Source: Oscillospiraceae bacterium
Lineage (GTDB): Bacteria; Bacillota; Clostridia; UMGS1840; HGM11507
Length of the DNA stretch: 36,979 nt
Direction: 5' to 3'
Assembly (NCBI GenBank): GCA_015068665.1
Contig: SVKB01000021.1
Span: forward strand, 1 to 36,979
Shown here: positions 7,404 through 17,717 of the stretch, piece after piece
How the letters are laid out: each line of letters opens with the position of its first letter
Numbering within the stretch: position 1 is the stretch's first letter
Notes under the pieces: generated by a model
Told to the model about the DNA's origin: nothing
The model's input: only the letters and a program-made list of their open reading frames with translations
The model's database searches: none
Program-made: the position numbers and the translations under genes

Positions 7404-9752
7404 TTATATTATATCAAACCGGAAGCTTCTTTCTGCATTTTCATTTTTCCAGCTTAATACTTTTTTATTATCAGTAAACTTATATCCTTTGGGAAGCTTT
7501 ATTTTTCCCTTTGTCCCGGCAGGAACGATAAGCCAAAGAACTATTTTTTTATCTTTTTTCTCCCATTTTACGGACACCTTTCCAAAAGGTGAATTATACT
7601 CAGCTTCTGCAAAATCAAGTTGCTTTATAAAATGAGGAGTTATTTCAAAATACGATATATCATTTGCACAAGGATTTGGATCGATCCCTGCAATTTTTCT
7701 TATAAACCAGCTTGAAAAATCCCCAAGGAAATGATGATTTTTGGAATTGGTATATATATCCTCAGCATGCCTGAAACATTCCCATAAGCTCGTTGCACCG
7801 CACTTAATCCAATATCCGTATGCGGTATACTCCTCCGAAGTGAGCATTTTATATGCAAGATTGTATTCTCCCATAGCGGTAAGAACATGGAATATATATC
7901 TTACCCCTATCATACCAAGATATGTAACATCTCCGTCCCGATGAATTATATCCAGAAGCTTCTTTTCAGCCTTTTTCCTTTCAGACTTTTCAAATATTCC
8001 GGAGTACAAAGCAAAAACCTGAGAGGTCTGACAGTTTCCCAAAACCGTCATAGTTTTGTAATCAATAAGATTATCCCGTATTGAAAGGCGAAGACTTTGG
8101 GCAATTTCCTCTGCATAATTACTCTCAAAAATCATACCAATCTCTTTAAAAAGAAAGGTTGCGATTTTAGCAATATTATATGTCATAATACTGTCAGTTA
8201 CAATAAGAGGCGATGCTGTTTTACCTGTTTTATCCTTATATGGGTCAATCCAGTCCCCAAGACCTATTTCAACAAGACCTTTTTTATCTCTTTTGGAATT
8301 TATATATTGGAGATATCTCATTATTAATGCCGTATTCTCGTAAATTACCGATTTATCTCCTGTATACTTGTATATATAATAAGGCACATAAACACAAACG
8401 CTGTCCCAGGTGGGGCCATTTCCCCAATGAAAGCCCCATCCGCCTGTAGGGATAATTCCCGGTAAAGCACCGTCAATACGTTGAGCACCTCTGACGCTTG
8501 TCATCCATTCCCTCAGGCTGTTTTCGCAGGCATGATTTAACAAAAGATGCTCTGCAGACATTGAAATATCCCCTGTCCATCCATTTTTTTCACGGTGAGG
8601 ACAATCTGTTGGAAAATAGAAAAAATTGGATAAATCCGAATTCATTGCGCATTTATATAGTTTATTCATAATCTCGCAGGAACAGGAAAAATCCGCTCTT
8701 TTTTTTACATCGGAATGCATAACAAGATATGTCAGCGCATCCTTTGTTGCCTGACTTTCCAAAAGACCTTCCACATAAACATAACGGAAGCCGTTATATT
8801 TGAATTTGGGAACAAGCTCTTCTTCTCCACCTTTTAAAATATAGGTTTCTGTCTGAGAATTATGTCTTAAAAGCTTATTTATTCTTTCATCCTTCCGGAA
8901 TTGATAGGTCGAGTTTATTGCAAACTTTCCGTTAACAAAATGCTCACCGTATCTTAAGGTAATCTTCTGACCTTTAAAACCTTTTATCTTAAGCCTTATA
9001 ACTCCCGATGTATTTATTCCGAAATCGTAAACATATACGTTTTTTCTTATTGTATCTTCTACAGGATTTCTTTCAGGGGTTGTATCGTACAAAAAAGGAA
9101 GCTCATCATAATATGTAACCGATATCGGTTTTAACTCTTTAGAAACCTTAACCGATTCTGCCTCACACTCTTTCAGAATTCCCTTAGGAGTTTTTCCCTT
9201 AAGAGCATTATTCCAGCCTGAATCATCAAAGTCAATTTCATTCCAGCCCGGAATTTCCTTATTGGAATCGTATATATATCCTGCTCTTAAATCATTTGAT
9301 AAAACAGGAGACGGATGCGTTTTAAAGGTTTCGTCCGCTTCGATAAGAAGTTTATTTTCCCTGTCCGCGGCTTCTAAGCACAATGCGAGAGTAACGGGTC
9401 CACGGTTGTGTGATTTATCAAACTGCCATCCGAGTCCGCCAAAGGCATTTCTCATACCGTTGCCCAAAATAACCGCTATAACATTATCCCCTTTATGTAA
9501 AAGAGAGGTTATATCGTAATTATCATAGTAGCATACATCATCCGTATTGCTTATATACGGTGCAAGAGAACCTTTTGTTATCTCTTTCCCATTTATATAT
9601 AATTCATAAAACCCAAGACCGCAAATTGTTATTTCAGCTTTTTCGGGTTTAAAGGATAAATTGAATTTTTTTCTGAAATACGGTGCCGGAACAAAATGGC
9701 CGAAATCACACATATCATTATCGGCAATGATGAATTTATCTGACAGATACAT
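7404..9752 (-). CDS. GH78 alpha-L-rhamnosidase
   Basis: This encodes 782 residues with the GH78 architecture: N-terminal beta domains (about 1-340), an (alpha/alpha)6 catalytic barrel (about 345-690) and a C-terminal beta domain. Catalytic-site residues are visible as D383, E388 and D395 in PTDCPHREKNGWTGD. The late Glu is in ATSLWECFRH. GH78 enzymes release terminal L-rhamnose from plant glycosides and pectic side chains. No signal peptide is seen, so it acts in the cytoplasm on imported oligosaccharides. AGGAGC precedes the ATG. It starts 12 bases after the trmFO stop in the same direction, an unusual place for a carbohydrate gene, and no promoter of its own was seen. Confidence 0.92.
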   Translation of the reverse strand: MYLSDKFIIADNDMCDFGHFVPAPYFRKKFNLSFKPEKAEITICGLGFYELYINGKEITKGSLAPYISNTDDVCYYDNYDITSLLHKGDNVIAVILGNGMRNAFGGLGWQFDKSHNRGPVTLALCLEAADRENKLLIEADETFKTHPSPVLSNDLRAGYIYDSNKEIPGWNEIDFDDSGWNNALKGKTPKGILKECEAESVKVSKELKPISVTYYDELPFLYDTTPERNPVEDTIRKNVYVYDFGINTSGVIRLKIKGFKGQKITLRYGEHFVNGKFAINSTYQFRKDERINKLLRHNSQTETYILKGGEEELVPKFKYNGFRYVYVEGLLESQATKDALTYLVMHSDVKKRADFSCSCEIMNKLYKCAMNSDLSNFFYFPTDCPHREKNGWTGDISMSAEHLLLNHACENSLREWMTSVRGAQRIDGALPGIIPTGGWGFHWGNGPTWDSVCVYVPYYIYKYTGDKSVIYENTALIMRYLQYINSKRDKKGLVEIGLGDWIDPYKDKTGKTASPLIVTDSIMTYNIAKIATFLFKEIGMIFESNYAEEIAQSLRLSIRDNLIDYKTMTVLGNCQTSQVFALYSGIFEKSERKKAEKKLLDIIHRDGDVTYLGMIGVRYIFHVLTAMGEYNLAYKMLTSEEYTAYGYWIKCGATSLWECFRHAEDIYTNSKNHHFLGDFSSWFIRKIAGIDPNPCANDISYFEITPHFIKQLDFAEAEYNSPFGKVSVKWEKKDKKIVLWLIVPAGTKGKIKLPKGYKFTDNKKVLSWKNENAERSFRFDII

Positions 9753-9764
9753 TTTTTCAGGCTC

Positions 9765-11075
9765 CTAAATCTGTTTTTTTTCTATCAGCAGGTTTATTTC
9801 TTCAAGAGCTCTTTTTGCTATTTCAAGATTTTTTTCCTGCTTACCTTTTACACGGTAGCCAAGAGGATTTATAATACCGAAATTAACATTCATAGGCTGA
9901 AATTTTTCAATAGTTTCATTGGATATATAGTGACTCAAAGCACCCAGGGCAGTATTTTGTGAAAATTCGGTTACTTCTTTCCCCTTTAAAATTTCAGACA
10001 AGTATATTCCTACGGTAAGTCCGCTCGCGGCAGATTCAACATAGCCCTCAACACCGGTTATCTGACCCGCAAAGAATATTTTACCGTTTGCTTTCATTCT
10101 GTAGAGACTGTCTAAAATTTTCGGCGAATTTATAAAGGTATTTCTATGCATAACACCGTACCTTAAAAATTCTGCATTTTCAAGCCCCGGTATCATTGAA
10201 AATACTCTTTTCTGCTCGGGAAATTTAAGATGGGTCTGAAAGCCCACTATGTTATACATGCTTGCTTCTTTGTTATCCTGCCTTAGCTGAACAACGGCAT
10301 AGGCATCCTTTTCCATGGTTTCGCTTCTTAAGCCGACCGGCTTTAAGGGACCGAACAAAAGAGTATTATATCCTCTTTTTGCCATAGTTTCAACCGGCAT
10401 ACACCCTTCAAAAACAACCTCATTCTCAAATGCCTTCATTTCTGCACATTCGGCGCTAACAAGAGCATCATAAAAGGCATCATATTCTTCTTTGGTCATG
10501 GGACAGTTTATATAGTCCGCATCTCCTTTATTATATCTTGAAGCCTTGAAGGCTTTGGTCATATCAATTGATTCATAGGACACAATAGGAGCTGCCGCAT
10601 CGTAAAAATAAAGGTCATCACTTCCGGTAAGCCTTCTGATTTCCTCAAAAAGCGCATCTGATGTAAGAGGTCCCGAAGCAATTACTGTATATTCATCCGG
10701 TACGATTTCGGTTACTTCTTTACTTATAACCGTTATATTGGGATGACTTTTTATTTTATCAGTGATATAGGCGGCAAATTTTTCACGGTCCACCGCCAGA
10801 GCTCCGCCTGCTGGTACCTGATTTTCATAAGCACTTTCTATTATAAGAGAGCCTAAAAGACGCATTTCCTCTTTAAGAAGTCCCACTGCGTTACTCAGCA
10901 CATTTCCTCTTAAGGAATTACTGCATACAAGCTCGGAAAACAAATCAGTTGAATGAGCAGGAGTTTTTTTATAAGGCTTCTGCTCGTAAAGATTTACTTT
11001 TATACCTTCATTCGCCAGGCGGTATGCCGCTTCACAGCCGGCAAGTCCTGCACCTATTACATTAACGGTTTTCAT
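9765..11075 (-). CDS. trmFO: TrmFO, folate/FAD-dependent tRNA (uracil-54-C5)-methyltransferase
   Basis: TrmFO makes m5U54 in the T-loop of tRNAs using methylenetetrahydrofolate and FAD. The FAD-binding GAGLAG is at residues 8-13. The conserved CSNSLRGN motif, with C51 matching the catalytic-region Cys, follows, and a second conserved Cys lies in [13 protein letters not shown] near residue 225. The length of 436 residues is normal. The start overlaps the topA stop by one base, indicating coupled translation. The order dprA-topA-trmFO is conserved across Firmicutes, although the xerC-clpQY genes that follow in Bacillus are replaced here by a rhamnosidase. Confidence 0.96.
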   Translation of the reverse strand: MKTVNVIGAGLAGCEAAYRLANEGIKVNLYEQKPYKKTPAHSTDLFSELVCSNSLRGNVLSNAVGLLKEEMRLLGSLIIESAYENQVPAGGALAVDREKFAAYITDKIKSHPNITVISKEVTEIVPDEYTVIASGPLTSDALFEEIRRLTGSDDLYFYDAAAPIVSYESIDMTKAFKASRYNKGDADYINCPMTKEEYDAFYDALVSAECAEMKAFENEVVFEGCMPVETMAKRGYNTLLFGPLKPVGLRSETMEKDAYAVVQLRQDNKEASMYNIVGFQTHLKFPEQKRVFSMIPGLENAEFLRYGVMHRNTFINSPKILDSLYRMKANGKIFFAGQITGVEGYVESAASGLTVGIYLSEILKGKEVTEFSQNTALGALSHYISNETIEKFQPMNVNFGIINPLGYRVKGKQEKNLEIAKRALEEINLLIEKKQI

Positions 11076-13198
11076 TATTTTTCTTCCTTTTTTGAAGTTT
11101 TCTTTGCGGTTTTTTTAGGAGCTCTTTTATAAGCATTTTCACATTCGGAATTTGTGCAGTACAGCTTAAAGCCTCTGCCGAAATACTTTTTACCCATAAC
11201 ACTCTGACATTTGTCGCATCTTTCATTTGTAGGTTCATCCCAGGTCATAAAGCTACAGGTAGGATTCTTTTCACAGCCGTAGAACTTTTTGCCCTTTTTA
11301 CTCTTTTTCTCAAGCACCTTTCCGCCACATAACGGACAGCTGACCGACTTAACCTCATTAACAATCGGTTTGGCATTTTTACACTCGGGAAATCCCGGGC
11401 ATGCAAGAAACTTTCCGTATTTTCCTGTTTTAATTACCATTTTTCTTCCGCATTTTTCACAAAGCTCATCCGTTTCCTCGTCCTTGATTTTAACCTTATC
11501 TATATCCTGAGCTTTCGCAAGAGCTTTTTCAAAATATTTATAGAATGATGCGATAACCTCTACCCACGGAGTATCACCGCTTTCAATATTATCAAGCTGG
11601 CCCTCCATACCTGCGGTAAATTTAACATCAACAATATCCTTAAAGTTTTCCTTCATAAGTAATGTTGTAACCTTACCAAGCTCGGTAGGAAAAAGAGATT
11701 TTCCGTTTTTTTCCACATATTCTCTCTGAAGAATGGTACTGATGGTCGGAGCGTAGGTGCTCGGTCTTCCTATACCGTATTCTTCCATAATCTTTATAAG
11801 ACTGGCTTCAGTATATCTGGGTGGAGGCGACGTAAAATTCTGCTTGTCAATAAGCTTAAGAAGCTTCAGCTTATCCTTTTCGTGAAGAACGGGAAGAATC
11901 TGATTTTCATCCTCCTCCTCGTTATCGGAGCTTTCTATATACAGCTTCATAAAGCCGTCAAATATCATTTTAAGTCCTGTTGCCTTCAGGGTATACGGTC
12001 CCGCAGCAACCTCGACAGTGGTGGTATTAAAGGTTGCATTAACCATCTGAGATGCAACAAAGCGCTCCCAGATAAGCTTATACAGCTTATACTGATCGGG
12101 CGTAAGAGAATCCTTGATATCCTTCGGAGTTAAATAAACATTTGAAGGACGGATTGCTTCGTGAGCATCCTGAACATTGCCCTTACCCGATTTATATTCG
12201 TTATAGCCCTTGGGTGCATACTGAGGACCGTAGGTATCAAGAATATATTTTTTACACAGTCCTTTTGCCTCATCTGAAATACGCAGGCTATCGGTTCTCA
12301 TATAGGTAATAAGACCGATATGACCTTTACCCTTTATATCAATACCCTCATACAGATTCTGGGCATTAAGCATAGTTTTTTTCGCTGAAAAATTAAGCTT
12401 TCTGGAAGCCTCCTGCTGAAGCGTACTTGTAATAAAAGGAGGATAAGGTCTTCTTGTTTTTTTTGCTTCCTTTATACTGTCGATTACATATTCCGAGGTC
12501 TTTAAATAATCAAGGATTTCATTGGCTTCGGTTTCATTTTTTATTTCAAGCTTTTTACCGTTTTTCTTTTCAAGACGTGCAACAATGGTATCTTTTTCAT
12601 TTGCTTCAAGATTTGCCTTTATTACCCAGTATTCTTCAGGGATAAACTTATCGATTTCCTCTTCCCTGTCACAGACAATTCTTGTTGCAACCGACTGAAC
12701 TCGTCCCGCACTTAAGCCCTTACGGATTTTTTTCCATAAAAGCGGACTGAGCTTATAACCCACGATTCTGTCAAGAACACGTCTTGCCTGCTGTGCATCA
12801 ACAAGATCAATATCAATGGCGCGGGGGTTCTTTATAGCCTCGGTAACGGCATTTTTAGTTATCTCATTAAAGGTTACCCTGCATTTTTTATCCTCATCTA
12901 TATCAAGGATTTTTGCAATGTGCCAGGAAATTGCCTCCCCCTCACGGTCAGGGTCAGTTGCAAGATAGACTTTATCGGATAGCTCCGCTTCCTTTTTAAG
13001 CTTTTTAATAAGCTCCGACTTGCCCGATATTATCTGGTATTTCGGCTCAAAATTCTTTTCAAGATCAACCCCTAAAGTTCTTTCGGGAAGATCTCGCAAG
13101 TGTCCCATGGAGGCTATTACACTAAAGCCTGCGCCCAGGTATTTTTCAATTGTTCTGGCTTTTGCGGGAGATTCTACGATAACTAAATTTTTTGACAA
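11075..13198 (-). CDS. topA: DNA topoisomerase I
   Basis: This type IA enzyme relaxes negatively supercoiled DNA. The Toprim domain shows VESPAKA near the N-terminus and DPDREGE at about residues 82-88. The active-site tyrosine is in [11 protein letters not shown], at about residue 299 counted from the chosen start. Three C-terminal four-cysteine zinc fingers begin [16 protein letters not shown] and CDKCQSVM, followed by a lysine-rich tail. The TTG at 13198 is preferred as start. It has AGAGGTG six bases upstream, and the GTG at 13207 would lie within that ribosome site. The resulting N-terminus also matches the family better. Confidence 0.96.
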   Translation of the reverse strand: MSKNLVIVESPAKARTIEKYLGAGFSVIASMGHLRDLPERTLGVDLEKNFEPKYQIISGKSELIKKLKKEAELSDKVYLATDPDREGEAISWHIAKILDIDEDKKCRVTFNEITKNAVTEAIKNPRAIDIDLVDAQQARRVLDRIVGYKLSPLLWKKIRKGLSAGRVQSVATRIVCDREEEIDKFIPEEYWVIKANLEANEKDTIVARLEKKNGKKLEIKNETEANEILDYLKTSEYVIDSIKEAKKTRRPYPPFITSTLQQEASRKLNFSAKKTMLNAQNLYEGIDIKGKGHIGLITYMRTDSLRISDEAKGLCKKYILDTYGPQYAPKGYNEYKSGKGNVQDAHEAIRPSNVYLTPKDIKDSLTPDQYKLYKLIWERFVASQMVNATFNTTTVEVAAGPYTLKATGLKMIFDGFMKLYIESSDNEEEDENQILPVLHEKDKLKLLKLIDKQNFTSPPPRYTEASLIKIMEEYGIGRPSTYAPTISTILQREYVEKNGKSLFPTELGKVTTLLMKENFKDIVDVKFTAGMEGQLDNIESGDTPWVEVIASFYKYFEKALAKAQDIDKVKIKDEETDELCEKCGRKMVIKTGKYGKFLACPGFPECKNAKPIVNEVKSVSCPLCGGKVLEKKSKKGKKFYGCEKNPTCSFMTWDEPTNERCDKCQSVMGKKYFGRGFKLYCTNSECENAYKRAPKKTAKKTSKKEEK

Positions 13199-13211
13199 TT
13201 TGTACACCTCT

Positions 13212-14348
13212 TTAAAATTTCAGCTTAAATTTATTTCCGACCTCGGATATAACAACACCTTTTATTTCAAGCATTGTCAGTGCAGACAAAATATAATTCA
13301 TCGGAATATCGGTTTTTAAGGAAAGTTCATCTGCAGTCAAAGGATTTGCATCACAAAGCTCTGCAACCTTTCTTTCAAGTGATGTTAAGTCTGTAAAAGA
13401 CTCAAGAAAGCTCTTTTTTAAAAACTCATCTGAATACTCCGCTTCATTATTCTTTCTTATTTCATTTATACTGGCATACATTCCGCGATATTCATCAAGA
13501 ATATCAATGGCACTTGTTACCAGTTTGGCACCTTCACGGATAAGATTGTTGGTACCTATACCGTTTTCATTACCTACTATATTGGGAACGGAAAATACAT
13601 CCTTGCCCTGCTCCAATGCTATATTGGCAGTAATCAAGGAGCCGCTTCTTTTTCCTGCTTCAACAACTACCACACCGGATGAAAGTCCGCTTATAATACG
13701 GTTTCTCTCAGGAAAATTTGACGGATATATTTTGGCACCCGGAGGATATTCCGAGATAATACTTCCGTTATACAGCATATATTCGTATAAAAACTTGTTC
13801 TTTCTTGGATAAATATCGTCAATAGCCGAGCCTAAAACTGCCAATGTAGGCTTGCATATTCTTTTTGCACCGTTATGAGCCGCTGCATCAACGCCGACCG
13901 CCATACCGCTTATCACAAGCACTCCCGAGGAAGCAAGCTCTACAGCAATTTCATCGGCACACTTTAACCCATAGCAGGACGGTTTTCTTGTACCGACAAC
14001 CGCAATACACAAAAGCTCATTAAGAGGAAGCTTAAGACCTCTGTGATACAAAACAATGGGAAAATCCGGAATATTTTTAAGTGCCTCGGGATAGTCTTCA
14101 TCGGCATAACAAATTATATTATAATTGTTTACCGCACATTTTTCAACAATTATTTTTGCTTCATCCAAATCTTTATCCATCAATTTTCTGAAGGTTGTCT
14201 TATTTATGTAAGGAAAAAGGCTTAATTGTTCCTCATCCATATTGTAAATTAATTCTGCATCGGGCACCTCACCAAGAAGCTCTCTTATGCTTCGATTGGA
14301 AACCGTGGTACGCTGTGCCAGCCATACCCAGTATAAAGCTTTATTCAT
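13212..14348 (-). CDS. dprA: DprA/Smf DNA-processing protein
   Basis: DprA loads RecA onto single-stranded DNA during transformation and related uptake. The 378-residue protein has an N-terminal helix-hairpin region and a Rossmann-like core (about 95-300). The core has the signature VVGTRKPSCYG, the SGMAVGVDAAAH segment and the FPERNRIISGLS segment. A C-terminal winged-helix region follows (about 315-378, DANPLTADELSLKT). The gene overlaps lgt by 8 bases upstream and lies 13 bases from the topA start downstream. The family is also widespread in species not known to be competent, so its presence alone does not show natural transformation. Confidence 0.95.
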   Translation of the reverse strand: MNKALYWVWLAQRTTVSNRSIRELLGEVPDAELIYNMDEEQLSLFPYINKTTFRKLMDKDLDEAKIIVEKCAVNNYNIICYADEDYPEALKNIPDFPIVLYHRGLKLPLNELLCIAVVGTRKPSCYGLKCADEIAVELASSGVLVISGMAVGVDAAAHNGAKRICKPTLAVLGSAIDDIYPRKNKFLYEYMLYNGSIISEYPPGAKIYPSNFPERNRIISGLSSGVVVVEAGKRSGSLITANIALEQGKDVFSVPNIVGNENGIGTNNLIREGAKLVTSAIDILDEYRGMYASINEIRKNNEAEYSDEFLKKSFLESFTDLTSLERKVAELCDANPLTADELSLKTDIPMNYILSALTMLEIKGVVISEVGNKFKLKF

Positions 14349-15174
14349 TGACTTTTCTCCTGTTTTTTAATACTGTATATAAAATAATTCCTGCCAGTAA
14401 CGAAGCAAGACCTATTATCTGTGATATACGAAGTCCCATAAACATAAGACTGTCGGTTCTCAATCCTTCAATAAGCATTCTTCCAAATCCGTACCATATT
14501 ATATATAAGGTAAAGATCTGCCCGTCAAAGCTCTTCTTTTTGGAAAATGAATGAAGTAAAATTATTCCGGTTAAATTCCACAAACTTTCATACAGGAAGG
14601 TCGGATGGACCGGAAGCTCCGGATTTACATTAATGCCTTTACCCTCGAGTATAACAAGATATTCCTTTATTTTATCCCCTGTCATACCCCATAAAAGCTC
14701 AGTATTTGTTCCGAATGCTTCCTGATTAAAGAAGTTTCCCCATCTGCCAAGAGTCTGACCGATAAGGAGCCCTATAACGCATATATCAAAAACCTTAAAA
14801 ACATTTATTTTCTTTTTCTTTAAATATATGAATGCTCCGAGAACGGCAAAAATAATTGCGCCGTAAATGGCAAGTCCGCCATTTCGGATTGCAAAAATTT
14901 CTCCGGGATGATTAAGATAATATTCCAGATTAAATAAAACATAGTAAAGCCTTGCACCTATTATCCCTAAAGGAATACCAACAAGTAAAATATCCGTAAA
15001 GGTATCGGAAGGAAGTCCCTGCTTTTTCCCCATAAGAATACAGTATATATAAGCAAGAACTATTCCTGTTGTAATACAAAGCGCATACCAGTATATGTCA
15101 AACCCGAACAAAGAAAAGGCAACATTGTCAAGCTTAAGATGAATTCCCAGTCGGGGAAATGATATATTATTCAT
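14341..15174 (-). CDS. lgt: Prolipoprotein diacylglyceryl transferase
   Basis: Lgt attaches diacylglycerol to the lipobox cysteine of prelipoproteins at the membrane. This 277-residue protein has about seven membrane spans. It carries the family signatures RNGGLAIYGAI near residues 93-103 and GRWGNFFNQEAFG near 143-155, the latter including the conserved arginine and asparagine. A C-terminal YGFGRMLIEGLR motif is also present. The gene sits between yfmH (3-base gap) and dprA (8-base overlap). The lipoprotein at 27364-27777 would be one of its substrates. Confidence 0.96.
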   Translation of the reverse strand: MNNISFPRLGIHLKLDNVAFSLFGFDIYWYALCITTGIVLAYIYCILMGKKQGLPSDTFTDILLVGIPLGIIGARLYYVLFNLEYYLNHPGEIFAIRNGGLAIYGAIIFAVLGAFIYLKKKKINVFKVFDICVIGLLIGQTLGRWGNFFNQEAFGTNTELLWGMTGDKIKEYLVILEGKGINVNPELPVHPTFLYESLWNLTGIILLHSFSKKKSFDGQIFTLYIIWYGFGRMLIEGLRTDSLMFMGLRISQIIGLASLLAGIILYTVLKNRRKVNE

Positions 15175-15177
15175 AGC

Positions 15178-16473
15178 TTACTCCTGTTCTGTCGGTTTTA
15201 CAATACTCGTAACGAAGAATTCCTCGTCAAAAAGCTGATTGAATCTTTCCTGAACATCCTTTAATGTAACCTGAGGATAGATTTCAAGAAAATCGAAAAT
15301 ATCTATTCCCAGAAAGTAATTTCCTCCGAAAACATTGCCGAGCGATTCTATATTATTAAAGGATTTTATATATTTTCCGTAAAGGAATTTTTTTGCTCTG
15401 TCAAAAGCATCAGGATTAAATCCCTCTTTTTTTATTCTTCGAGCTTCCTCAAAGATACACTCTCTTACCTTATAGGGATCTCTTGCCTCGCCTGCGAACT
15501 GAATAAATGCATAATCCCTATTGGCGGTTACATCATCATAAAAGGTATCGTTTATAATTCCTTCATCATACATTTGCTTATAAAGAGGTGTTCCCTCGGA
15601 TGAAAACATTTTCATTATAAGCGAGGTGATAAAGCTTCTTTTTGCGAGCTCTTTTCCGAATACAGGCTCAGCGTTATCCTTATAGCCCATGGAAAAAACA
15701 GGCATAGATACGGGAAGTGAATCAATAATTTCTTTTTGATTAACCTTCCCCGGCTCGGTATATTCTTTTAAAACTGCTGTAAAGTCTTTTTCCTTTACAG
15801 GTACATTTTCATCAAGAATTCTCTCAAGTTTGTCAATTTCTATATCACCGGTTACAAAAAGCACCATGTTCTGAGGATGATAGAAGGTGTTATAGCAGTA
15901 ATACAGTAAATCCTTGGTTATTTCTGAAATTGATTCCACAGTACCCGCAATATCACGTCTTACCGGGTGGATATTATACATAGCCTTAAGCATATTAAAC
16001 ATAACCCGCCAGTCGGAATCGTCATCATACATTCTTATTTCCTGTCCGATAATCCCCTGCTCCTTTGCAACATTCTCATCAGTAAAATAGGGGGTGTATA
16101 CATAATCGAGAAGATGTGCAAGGCTTTCATAAAAGCAGTCGGTTGACTGGAAAAGGTACGATGTGTTATTAAAGGAAGTGAAAGCATTTGCATTTGCACC
16201 AAAAAGTGAAAACTTATCAAAAGCATTACTTCCGTCAGGCTGTTCAAAAAGCTTATGCTCTAAAAAATGAGCAATTCCGTCCGGGATTTCTACAAAATTA
16301 TCCTTATCGTTATCCTTAAAGCATACATCATTGGAGCCGTATTTAACGGAAATTATGCCGTAATACTTGGAAAAGCCCTTCTTGGGAAGCACATATACAC
16401 TTAGTCCTGATTTATGAATACCTTTATAAAGGCTTTCGCCTAAAAAATCATTTTTAAACTCATTAAAAATCAT
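15178..16473 (-). CDS. yfmH: M16 metallopeptidase YfmH, active subunit
   Basis: This encodes 431 residues with the inverted zinc motif HxxEH at residues 69-73 (HFLEH) and the downstream glutamate in IGQEIRMY that completes the M16 zinc site. Bacillus YfmH and YfmF are associated with the 5-aminopentanol modification of elongation factor P. The neighbouring gene encodes the YfmF partner, with the stop of one and start of the other overlapping by one base, so a heterodimer of active and inactive halves is expected. The substrate cleaved is not known from sequence. Confidence 0.92.
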   Translation of the reverse strand: MIFNEFKNDFLGESLYKGIHKSGLSVYVLPKKGFSKYYGIISVKYGSNDVCFKDNDKDNFVEIPDGIAHFLEHKLFEQPDGSNAFDKFSLFGANANAFTSFNNTSYLFQSTDCFYESLAHLLDYVYTPYFTDENVAKEQGIIGQEIRMYDDDSDWRVMFNMLKAMYNIHPVRRDIAGTVESISEITKDLLYYCYNTFYHPQNMVLFVTGDIEIDKLERILDENVPVKEKDFTAVLKEYTEPGKVNQKEIIDSLPVSMPVFSMGYKDNAEPVFGKELAKRSFITSLIMKMFSSEGTPLYKQMYDEGIINDTFYDDVTANRDYAFIQFAGEARDPYKVRECIFEEARRIKKEGFNPDAFDRAKKFLYGKYIKSFNNIESLGNVFGGNYFLGIDIFDFLEIYPQVTLKDVQERFNQLFDEEFFVTSIVKPTEQE

Positions 16474-17717
16474 TATTTTGCACCTCCGGTAAGATAGTAT
16501 ACGGTATCTAATTTTACAGTTTTGGCAACCTTCATTATGTCCTCTTTGGTTACGCTGTTAATTTTTTCAATATATTCGTCTATATCGGTAATTTCACCCT
16601 TCACAAGACCGTTAAGGATATAATTTTCATAAGAGAACAGGCTGTCATTTAAGGATTTTAAGTTATTGATAACGGATTTTTTTGAAGCCTCCAGCTCTTC
16701 GGGGGTAATTTTGCCTTCGCAAACCGAATTAAGCTGAACAAGAATTTCATCGTAGGCTTTTTTAAAATTCTCAAATTCCACACCGGAGTTCACCTTCATA
16801 ATTCCCTTAAAGGAATCAACTCTTGAGTAGGCATAATAGCAAAGACTTAATTTTTCTCTTACATTATTGAAAAGTTTGGAATGGGCACCGGAGCCGAAAA
16901 CACTGTTAAACACCGTCAAAGCATAGCGGTCATCAGTTCTGTAGGTAAAGCCCATGCTGATTTTTCCCTGATTAACATCAAATGCCTCTTTAATTTCCTT
17001 AACGGAACCACTTTCCTTTTTCATGTCACACAGAGGATAAATTGCATTACCGTCCCCAAGGTTCAGTTCTTTTATTTTTGCTTCAAGCATTTTAATATCT
17101 ACGTTTCCCATTACAAAGATATCGACACGGGATTTTTTTATCATTTCAAGATATCTATTGTAAAGGATTTCGGGAGTTATTTTTTCAACAAGTTCTTTTT
17201 TTCCGTACTCAAAAACAGCATAATTATCACCTTTGCACATTTCCTCGGTACAACGGTGATTTGCATATTCCTTTTTATCATTGATCAGAGAATCTATATA
17301 ATCAATGAGGTTATTTTTTTCCCTTTCGGTATAACCTGAATTAAATCCGTCCTTTTCAACAAGGGGGTTGAAAAGCATATCAGATATAAAATGCCACACA
17401 TTTTCAAGATAATCCTTTTCACGGGCATAGCTTGGAGATAAAAACTCAAAGCTTAAGCCCACTATCTGATCCTCACCTTTTTTTCGTATACTGCAGTCAA
17501 ACATACCGCCGTACAGAGCTTCAAGTGCGTTGGAAACAGCAGTCATATCGGGATATCCCTTACTTCCTGCCTTTAAAACATAAGGAAGCAGCGAATACTC
17601 GGAGGCAGTTTTCTCATCAAGCTCATTATGAAAATAAAAGCTTACCGTAAAGGTTTTGAATTTTTTATTTTCTTCAGTAATTAAATTTACACGGTTATTT
17701 ATTTTTACAATATTCAT
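16473..17717 (-). CDS. yfmF: M16-like protein YfmF, zinc-site-lacking partner
   Basis: This encodes 414 residues with the M16 fold but no HxxEH. The corresponding region reads NELDEKTASEYSLLPYVL, so the protein is predicted to be catalytically inactive. This agrees with known heterodimeric M16 peptidases in which one chain supports the other. C-terminal M16 elements such as YRTDDRYALTVFNSVFGSG and LSLCYYAYSRVDSFKG are retained. It starts one base before the PAP2 stop region and runs directly into yfmH. A role with EF-P modification is inferred from the Bacillus homologue. Confidence 0.9.
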   Translation of the reverse strand: MNIVKINNRVNLITEENKKFKTFTVSFYFHNELDEKTASEYSLLPYVLKAGSKGYPDMTAVSNALEALYGGMFDCSIRKKGEDQIVGLSFEFLSPSYAREKDYLENVWHFISDMLFNPLVEKDGFNSGYTEREKNNLIDYIDSLINDKKEYANHRCTEEMCKGDNYAVFEYGKKELVEKITPEILYNRYLEMIKKSRVDIFVMGNVDIKMLEAKIKELNLGDGNAIYPLCDMKKESGSVKEIKEAFDVNQGKISMGFTYRTDDRYALTVFNSVFGSGAHSKLFNNVREKLSLCYYAYSRVDSFKGIMKVNSGVEFENFKKAYDEILVQLNSVCEGKITPEELEASKKSVINNLKSLNDSLFSYENYILNGLVKGEITDIDEYIEKINSVTKEDIMKVAKTVKLDTVYYLTGGAK

